Below the pieces are notes generated by a model, which searched no databases, was not told the DNA's origin, and worked only from the letters and a program-made list of their open reading frames with translations. Positions 57,515 through 64,000 of a stretch of DNA of 64,000 nt are shown piece after piece. This DNA comes from Takakia lepidozioides (Eukaryota > Streptophyta > Takakiopsida > Takakiales > Takakiaceae): positions 16,678,001 to 16,742,000 of the forward strand of contig CM060734.1 in the NCBI GenBank assembly GCA_030704615.1, read 5' to 3'. The position numbers were made by a program, and so were the translations under genes. Numbering within the stretch: position 1 is the first letter of the stretch; every line of letters begins with the position of its first letter.

Positions 57515-58290
57515 CCTCATCTCGTGATATCCCATGTAACCCGCCGCATGTCAGCCCCTGTAACTCCAACTCATGGAACCCGCGCATTATAACCCTGCTT
57601 CATGTAACCCCAACTCCTAATATCCGATGTAATCCTATATCGTGTAATCCCGCTATCATGTAACTCTATATCGTGTAACCCTATCTCATGTAACTCGCGA
57701 CCATGTAACCCTGTAACCCTACCCCTCAGTGCCGTGTAACCCTAAATAGTGTAACTCTGCCCTTTGTGAGCCAAACAGTGTAATCCCCATTGTCAGTTCC
57801 ACCAGCCCTCCATTCCTTGTAACCCCACCTCATCTAACCCTTCCAATGTAAGCCCCGCCACATGTAATCCCGACCGTGTACCGCCCGCCATGTAATCTTG
57901 TGACACCCAGTGTAACCCTTCATAGTGTCACCCCGTACCATGAAACCCTCCAATAACCATCTGTAACCCCAAACCGTGTAACCCCCCACCATTCATGTAA
58001 CCCCGACTCATGTCACCGTGTCAGTTTTGATCACCTCACCAATGAAACATGTAACCCCGATTATGTCACCCTTTGTAACCCTATATCGTGTCACCCAATG
58101 CTTGTTACCCTCCAGTGCTTGTCACCCTAAGTAACCCCAGCTCATGGAACCCCCACATGTCCACCCTGTCACCCTATGTAAACCCGCCTCATGTAATCCT
58201 ACCAATGTAGCCTCACCTCTTGTCACCCTCATAACCCCGGCTCATGTATTCCCAATGCATGTGACCCTATATTGTATATCCCGAGACTGT
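57515..58290 (+). repeat. Degenerate TGTAACCC / CATGTAACCCC array
   Basis: About 40 copies of (A)TGTAACCC-like words (also TGTCACCC, TGTAATCC) at variable spacings of roughly 12-25 bp over ~775 bp, nearly free of other structure. It lies between the basic ORF and the gypsy integrase relic. Confidence 0.7.
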
Positions 58291-58400
58291 AACCCCAACG
58301 TGGTGGGAAAATTTGGTGGGCTCGGAGAGGTGTCAGACATTTTCAATTTTATGTATTGCATCAATACTGTCATTGTGAATGTCGCCTCTAGAGTGGACCG

Positions 58401-58736
58401 GTGTTCCAGCCACGTTGGCAAATTGCAAAGATGAGTGGAACATATTTCTATCGTTTAAGTCTGAAGTTTGTGCCTCCATATGTGGGACCTTTTTGCATTC
58501 GAAAATTTATGAATGAGGACGTTTACGAGTTGGAGCTGCGAGCGGAAAGCAAAGTACACCATGTGTTCCATGTCTCGCTTTTGAAGCCGTATTTTCAGGA
58601 TGAAGTGTGTCCAACTTGGCATCAAGTTTTGCGTCCACCACTTGTGTTGTTGAACATGAAAATGAACCCGAGTACGAGGTGGAGGCAGTACTTAAATCGA
58701 GGAGATTCAAGAACCGAGAAACATAGTAACTCGTGA
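58401..58736 (+). pseudogene. Ty3/gypsy (chromovirus-type) integrase C-terminus relic
   Basis: Reads RLSLKFVPPYVGPF, then YELELRAESKVHHVFHVSLL and KPYFQDEV, the usual tail of gypsy integrases (PR-x-GPF, VHPVFHVSLLKP). After about 58658 a frame change would continue as the start of a chromodomain (EPEYEVEAVL-KSRRFKNRE). Only this fragment of the polyprotein is present; reverse transcriptase and LTRs were not found. Confidence 0.7.
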
Positions 58737-58983
58737 AATGGAAAGGCTAGGTCATATCAAAGAGCTACCCAAGGGCCTAACAAGAAAGATCATGTTCAAG
58801 ACAGCTCACCCACAAAATGCCCAGTGCATTTTCTCCACACATAAACCAGAGGGGGCAGTCCATGTCCAAGAACTCCCTTGTTCCATACTTCTTCATTTCT
58901 GCAACAATCTGAAGTCCACCTCTTAAAAAAAAAAAAACAAAATCTGCAACCTGCATAGCATGGCCTCAAAGAAAGTAGAAGAC

Positions 58984-59036
58984 CCTCGCCTGTCGCCCGT
59001 CCCAAAAACCACACACCAAGGTGAGAGTTAGTGAGG
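58984..59036 (-). other. Conserved stem-loop, most diverged copy
   Basis: Minus strand: CCTCAC ... inner CACC-TT-GGTG hairpin ... GTTTTTGGGACGGG ... GCGAGG. The inner stem has a different sequence from copies A-C but still pairs, while the GTTTTTGGGACGGG strand is unchanged. Confidence 0.5.
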
Positions 59037-60220
59037 AAGCTTGAGGTGCATAGTGGGTCTTCTACGCATGCTATAGCTTTCCAAATTAAAACTATGCTAA
59101 AGCAGGAAACATAAAGAGGTACAGAGCCAAATTTACATGAAAAATAGACTCTTGGACTTGATGCCCAAGAGGTAATGTCATTCCCCTTGGAGCACTATTA
59201 GAGATATCACAGGTTTACAGCAGAATCAGCTGTAAAATATACGTGTTGTATGCAGAAGTAAAAAAAAGTTAAGAAATCTCAAGGCAAGGCAAAAAGAACC
59301 CATAAGCCTAAGAGGATATGTTATAAACGGAACAGATTATCTCCCTGTCAACCATCTGCAGAGTCCATAATCCAATCAATAAGAATTAGTTTCATGAATT
59401 TGCTTATAAGTAAGCCCAGGGTTCAGAGAACAAAAAACTTTAGTGTATACCATGCAATGCTTTAACATAAGCTTATTACCATCAAGAACCTTCCTTGCAA
59501 AGCTTACCTATGTTCAACAAGAGCCTTTAAGTTAAAAATAAGGAACTCTCGAACTTATGAAGCAAGGCTGCAGGTAATGACCAAGTTATGATGCCAGGGT
59601 AAGATACATCTCCCTGTCAATAGTTGGCAGAGTTCAAAACCTTTGTAGCCAAAACCATACCCCTGGAAATTCCCCTCAAGCAGGTCCTAGGGCTCCAAAG
59701 CCACCATCACTACTACGTTTCCTACAATATTTTTCCAAGTCCCTTAGAACCAAACCACCAGCAGGGTAGTAGTTCATCGAACCTTAAAGGCTGCGGGAGG
59801 TTTGCAGCCTGCGACATCCTTGCTACGAGTCAAACGACACCCACCAACGTACCAACTCAATCGCAGAGCAAGGCAAGCGATTGTCAAAACAAGAATGCAG
59901 CAAATTTAGGAAGACGAGAAGAGAGAGGACTTAGCATCAGGAGGGAAGTGCTCCTGCAGAATTTCACCATCCTGTAAGCCCCTTGTTTCTGACAGTACAT
60001 AGGTACTAATGTCAAAGATTTCTCAATCTCTCAGAAGAATCGGCCGCCCCCACCAACTGCCTCGTACACCATCATCAGGGGGTGTGTAATACGCAGGTTG
60101 CATGGACCAAAAACCCGGCAGGTTTTACATGAGGGAAATCTCCACTCAGCATGCCCAGCAAACAAAACCACGACAGTACACTGACACCCTTGAGGAGAGT
60201 CTGCTGCCCCAAAACAAGCC

Positions 60221-60770
60221 GCCCTGTGCACCATCATATGGTAATGTGTAACCAATCTAGCAACGGTAAAAAATCAAACAGGTTTCCCATCAGCCTACGA
60301 GCCTCTCGATTTTGACAATACCCAGGCCAAGGATGCCAAGGCATTCGTAAATAGGTATCTGCAAGGTAATCGTGAGGGGTTCCTGTGAAATGTAAGTCCA
60401 GGAATCATACATCCTTTGTAGAAAACCCTTGGACTTTGCGGAACAGCCGCCATCCCTGTAACCGCCTCGTACATAATCATGAAAAGACGTTTTAAAAACT
60501 TTGCAAGGGCCAAAAGGACTTTGATAAATCAGTATGGTAATGTATCACCACCAAAAAAACTGCCCTGTACATCATCATATGGTGATGTGTAACCATTCTT
60601 GCAAGGGTAAAAAACACCAAACAGGTTTCTCATCACCCTGTGAGCTTCTCGATTCTGACACCGCCGGGGCCAAGGATTGCTTAGCAATCGTAAACCTATT
60701 TCTGCCAGGTAATCCAAAGGGGGTGCCTGTGAAAGGTAAGTCTAGGAACCCGTTGGTCTTACAGGGAGAT
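60221..60770. repeat. Two ~205-bp direct repeats, period ~341 bp
   Basis: 60221-60425 and 60562-60770 share GCCCTGT(G/A)CA(C/T)CATCATATGG, ACAGGTTTC(C/T)CATCA and a CTTCTCGATT-type block. A related CCTCGTACA(C/T)(C/A)ATCAT block recurs at about 60060 and 60465. Confidence 0.65.
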
Positions 60771-61216
60771 ATACCAACTCAGAGAGAAGCCGCATATGCC
60801 ATCATGATCAAGCACGCAGCATACCGTGCAATCATGATAATCGAAGGCAAAGCTTACCCGATCCACCTGCAGGGTAGTCTTAGGTGGTACATGGTCTGTC
60901 GGGAATGTAATCACAGCACATCCAGGGTTCAAAACCCGAAGCCACCAGAGATAATGCTGTTACAAATAACCTTTATAAGATGCATAATCAATCTATCCAT
61001 AAATTGTTTTTTCCATATATAAACAACCAGTGCCAATTCATTAATTTACTGCATCAAGTAAATTAAGTAGCAGGTTTTTTAGAGAGATGACAGATACATT
61101 ACCTTTCTTAGAGAGAAGAAAGGTAGTTATAACATGTATTGTCAAGAATGAACCAACGAAATATCATTTTTCCTAGAAAAAAGGAAAATGATGACAAACT
61201 GCAGCAACATGATTAA

Positions 61217-61262
61217 ATTGTACTCATAAGACGTCGTTTGCCGTAGCCTTGTGGCCATTGAC
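61217..61262 (-). mobile_element. 46-bp LINE 3'-end fragment
   Basis: Matches 38943-38988, the extreme 3' end of the LINE in the SPT2 intron, with one mismatch, in the same orientation (minus). It includes the stop codon and the GTACAAT end and directly abuts the terminal-type repeat at 61263. An extreme 5' truncation of that LINE family is the simplest reading. Confidence 0.75.
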
Positions 61263-63040
61263 TGAGGATTAAAGAGAGGGAAGATATACATGTCATGTCA
61301 AGACATGGACAAGACCGCTAAGGTCATTGTCATTGAAAGACAAAACAGCCCTTTACAGGGCACCATCTAACATTCTCTTTCATGTTTACAATCTCATTTG
61401 AATACCCAATTACATTTCAGGGTCTCTGAAAAAACAGGGCGGGAGGTGGGATTCCAGGTCATTCATATCATGAAAGCACCATAGTACACATCATCATCTC
61501 AAGAATCCATTTTAAACTCATTTCAAAAACCAGATTGCAGGTTTGGTTTGAAGATGATGTTTTAGAACCAAGATATAAGCAAGATTCTTAAAAAGGAAGA
61601 AGAAACAACAGTGTAGAGCCCCCTTAAGCAGGTATAGGCCTAGAATGGTATTTTAAGGCCACATAAAGTAGTTCTGCCAAGGTGAAAGAGCAGCTCAGAA
61701 ACCCCAGTTTGTTATCAAGCCATGAAACCAAAATGATATGAGGGCCTTGAAGAATGTGTGTTATCTATCAAAGCCTATCCTTTTGATCCATCAAAGTCAT
61801 ATCAAGAGTTCTCATTTCAGAGCCAAGTATCAAGGCAGTCAAAGTAATAACTGCTATTTTGTATCCTTGTATCCTTCATAGCTAAACTCCTACACATGCA
61901 AATGTGGTTGTAAAAAACCGTAAACAGGGGTAAGGAGAGAAGCAGATCCTCATTGGAGCAATCTTGGAGCAGGTCTGAAGCGGCATGGTGGCAGTTTGAA
62001 ACAGCAGATGGCATCAGCAGCTTAGGCAGCAGCAGTATCCACACTTGCAACAGGAACTGCAAGCTTCAAGAAATCAAGACAAGTGAAGACCCTCACCTGT
62101 GCCCGTCCCAAAAACCACCACATAGCGATGTGTGTTAGTGAGGATGCAGCAGGTAAGTGGCAGGTCTTCACAGTTGCTATCCATGTCAGTGTTGAATTCT
62201 AAAGCAAGTACAGATCACAATTCAAGCAATGGTAAACTCAAAAAACCTTGAGTGTTTGTGGTATGCCCTGCGCCATGGCGTCCAACAGATTGTCTCCAAC
62301 AGAACGCAATCAGAGTAGAAGCGTTCACAGCTAGAGAGTGGCTCATACACGAAGAGAGAGCAACAAGTAATATGTAGATAAATAGGGATAGAGTACTTCC
62401 CAACAAGGAGTAAAAGCGCCGCTGCAAAATAAAGAACCATGAGTTCCTGATCAGAGCAATCACGGCTTTGTCGTCTGCCATAGAAGAATCTGTTTAACCA
62501 CCACTGCGCATCCCAAGAGCCAGCAATCACGAGTACCATGTAGCATCAGGGGAGCAGGTTTATACGGCGCATCATCAAGGTTCACTGAAGCACGAGTTCA
62601 GTGCTTGAAGTGTGTCGGCCTGCTTAGGGCAAAACTTCCCGATTTTTCATCCAGGATGGATGAAATATCACATTTTACCAAGATAGGCATTTTGTCACTG
62701 GATGACATCCCATAGAAATGTATCTTTTAGGGTTATGGTATAGGTTTAGGTTTAATAACTGCCATCATTTATGATGGTAGTTTTATTACTCTCTTGGATT
62801 TTATAATAGGTAACCATTATTTATGTAGATCATCCAGTTTAGATGAAAAAAATAGATGGTAACTCTAGCTTTCTGTATATTAAGTTTCATCATCCAATAA
62901 AATAAAATCATCCAGATTTGGATGAAAAAGGCATGAAAAAACTAAATAACCTCAAAAGGTTAAGGCCAGATGAAATCCAAAGATTTATAGAGGGAGAGGG
63001 AGAGAGGGAGAGAGAGGGACCCACCAGCCAATCCCCTGGC
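61263..63040 (-). mobile_element. Terminal-type repeat, copy C
   Basis: Inverted near-identical counterpart of 7372-9153: same TATA box, mini-palindromes, stem-loop and end block. The match to copy B stops at about 61273, where copy B runs on to 9153 but this copy meets a LINE 3' fragment. On its coding strand it follows the reverse transcriptase frame by ~260 bp, so it is placed as a 3' terminal repeat of that element. Confidence 0.65.
62091..62143 (-). other. Conserved stem-loop, copy C
   Basis: Identical in layout and almost in sequence to 8253-8305: CCTCAC/GTGAGG outer stem and CACAT-CGCT-ATGTG inner hairpin, on the minus strand. Confidence 0.65.
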
Positions 63041-63049
63041 ATGGCAGAA

Positions 63050-63099
63050 CCTTACGGAGTAAGTGTGGTATGCACTCACCCCGTAAGGGAGTGCATACC
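63050..63099. other. Interleaved inverted repeats beside the reverse transcriptase
   Basis: CCTTACGG (63050-63057) pairs with CCGTAAGG (63081-63088); GGTATGCACTC (63067-63077) pairs with GAGTGCATACC (63089-63099). Both stems are perfect (8 and 11 bp) and cross each other. One connecting loop would be zero bases, so either a tight pseudoknot or two mutually exclusive hairpins would form. The copy at 16346-16396 keeps both pairings. Confidence 0.65.
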
Positions 63100-63299
63100 A
63101 GACCTCTTCTCATAAGGTTTTCCCTTCCATGTAGTTCTATCCTCAGATAATATTTATCCAAAGGAGTAGAATCCTACATCCTCACTTCCTCGGATCAAGA
63201 ATGAAATGATGGCATAAAATGTATCATAGCAACACTAGTATAGTATCACTTAGAAAAGAACGTAGAGTTCAATGGTATAACATAGCTCTGTATAGGTTT

Positions 63300-64000
63300 T
63301 TAGAAAGTACCTTTCAGTTTCTCAATAAGCTCTTGTAAAGGGAAGAGCAGGCCAGGGAATGAACCACGTTCAAGGAATTTTGTCAAGATACGAGCAAGTT
63401 TTCTGGTCTTGAAACCATTCCTCCCAAGAGTGTTAATCAGACACTCCTTCCCAGCCAGATCAGCATTGCTGGAAATGTATAGAATAGGCACAGCTTGTGA
63501 AATCACAATGTTGTAAGATTGATTCACAGGCCTATTGGATAAGAACTGGATATATTGAGTGTAAGAGAAAGGAAGTAGTCTTCTCTTGTCATATTTCTGG
63601 AAATGGAACTCACATGTGTCACAGTTTGAGACTGTAATCTGGATATTCATGAAACAAGCTTCCAACCCCACGTATTGGGAATCGTTTTTAGTACGTAGTA
63701 GCTCAGGTTTGATCTCCACTACATTGAGTAGGTAGATCCACCAAGGGTTGTTGCTGCTTATGTCTGCCCGTGGGTCCAGGAATAGCATTGCATCACCCAC
63801 ATTTAGCCAGCATATATCATCAATGTATCTGAAGGCAGATTTAAACATAGGCATAAGCTGGAATTGTCCTAAAGCTGCAAGCCTTAAGATGAATTTGATT
63901 TCATAAGAAAGGAAGTACATGTTGCACCATAATGGTGAGCATGAAAAACCCATAGGTATTCCAGAAATCTGCTGCCATACACGGTCCCCTAAGGCGACAA
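63300..64000 (-). CDS. Reverse transcriptase, Penelope-like type, C-terminal part (runs off window)
   Basis: The frame enters from the window edge with GDRVWQQISGIPMGFSCSPL, the RT motif with GIPMG-x-SP, then WCNMYFLSYE, and the catalytic FRYIDDICWLN (motif with two Asp) about 33 residues later. Downstream come QYVGLEACF, FHFQKYDKRRLLPFSY, a conserved-looking AVPILYISSNADLAG segment and GFKTRKLARILTKF, a layout shared by Penelope/Naiad-Chlamys-type reverse transcriptases; no RNase H or GIY-YIG domain is seen in the visible part. It ends at 63300 and is followed on the same strand by the interleaved repeats and terminal repeat C. No stop breaks the visible 233 codons, so it may be a recently active copy. 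Subfamily is tentative. Confidence 0.65.
   Translation of the reverse strand, partial: VALGDRVWQQISGIPMGFSCSPLWCNMYFLSYEIKFILRLAALGQFQLMPMFKSAFRYIDDICWLNVGDAMLFLDPRADISSNNPWWIYLLNVVEIKPELLRTKNDSQYVGLEACFMNIQITVSNCDTCEFHFQKYDKRRLLPFSYTQYIQFLSNRPVNQSYNIVISQAVPILYISSNADLAGKECLINTLGRNGFKTRKLARILTKFLERGSFPGLLFPLQELIEKLKGTF

Larger units (their letters stand above)
58940..61216 (-). repeat. Old, diverged terminal-type repeat region with internal tandem repeats
   Basis: On the minus strand the conserved stem-loop (58984-59036) and its flank (GGTCTTC...GCTAT block near 59060-59085) match copies A-C, so part of this stretch descends from the same repeat. The remainder (59100-60000) has no supported gene. 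60040-60900 holds internal tandem repeats listed separately. Confidence 0.4.

Overview
The window looks like nuclear DNA of a plant-lineage (streptophyte) alga; Charales is my guess, not a proof. Reasons: one clean intron-rich gene of the plant SPT2 chromatin-protein type with GT-AG introns and a telo-box-like promoter motif; a RING-H2 protein; and a dense, mixed transposon load (LINEs, a tRNA-derived SINE, a CACTA-like element, a MULE/SWIM transposase relic, a chromovirus relic, and an element with a Penelope-like reverse transcriptase). No bacterial gene organisation is seen.

Layout. 1-3.3 kb: GCGACG-palindrome DNA with a 46-G run and a broken multi-exon gene of unknown function. 3.5-9.2 kb: three tandem copies (one diverged) of a ~1.8 kb repeat that starts with a pyrimidine tract and TATA box, followed by a gag-like ORF. 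10.7-14.6 kb: a minus-strand LINE relic split by a 1.1 kb CACTA-like element with a 3-bp target duplication. 15.5-17.1 kb: a 739-bp near-perfect foldback beside a partial copy of the same repeat. 17.1-20.1 kb: no gene seen. 20.1-27.4 kb: a C-rich LINE with decayed ORF1, a 2A-like motif and endonuclease in ORF2, carrying two SINE insertions. 29.1 kb: RING-H2 gene. 31.0-35.5 kb (minus): a decayed eukaryotic-style split gene that joins a ParB-like DGNHR domain to a DNA amino-methyltransferase. 35.5-37.0 kb: long-TIR transposon. 38.2-43.2 kb (minus): intact 8-exon SPT2-like gene with a LINE 3' end in its sixth intron. 45.9-49.3 kb: three broken unknown genes. 48.2-52.1 kb: about twenty GTAGTCG-N4-CGACTAC palindromes flanking a second, intact ParB-like exon. 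52.8-56.3 kb (minus): MULE-type transposase relic. 57.5-58.3 kb: degenerate TGTAACCC array. 58.4 kb: gypsy relic. 59-63 kb: another repeat copy in inverted orientation, nearly identical to the one at 7.4-9.2 kb, followed by a reverse transcriptase that runs off the window.

Only SPT2 looks like an ordinary intact housekeeping gene; RING-H2 probably is one. The best candidates for something undescribed are the ParB/methyltransferase gene family with its associated palindromes, and the RNA-like structures conserved between copies of the terminal repeat (a covarying stem-loop and a pair of interleaved inverted repeats next to the reverse transcriptase).
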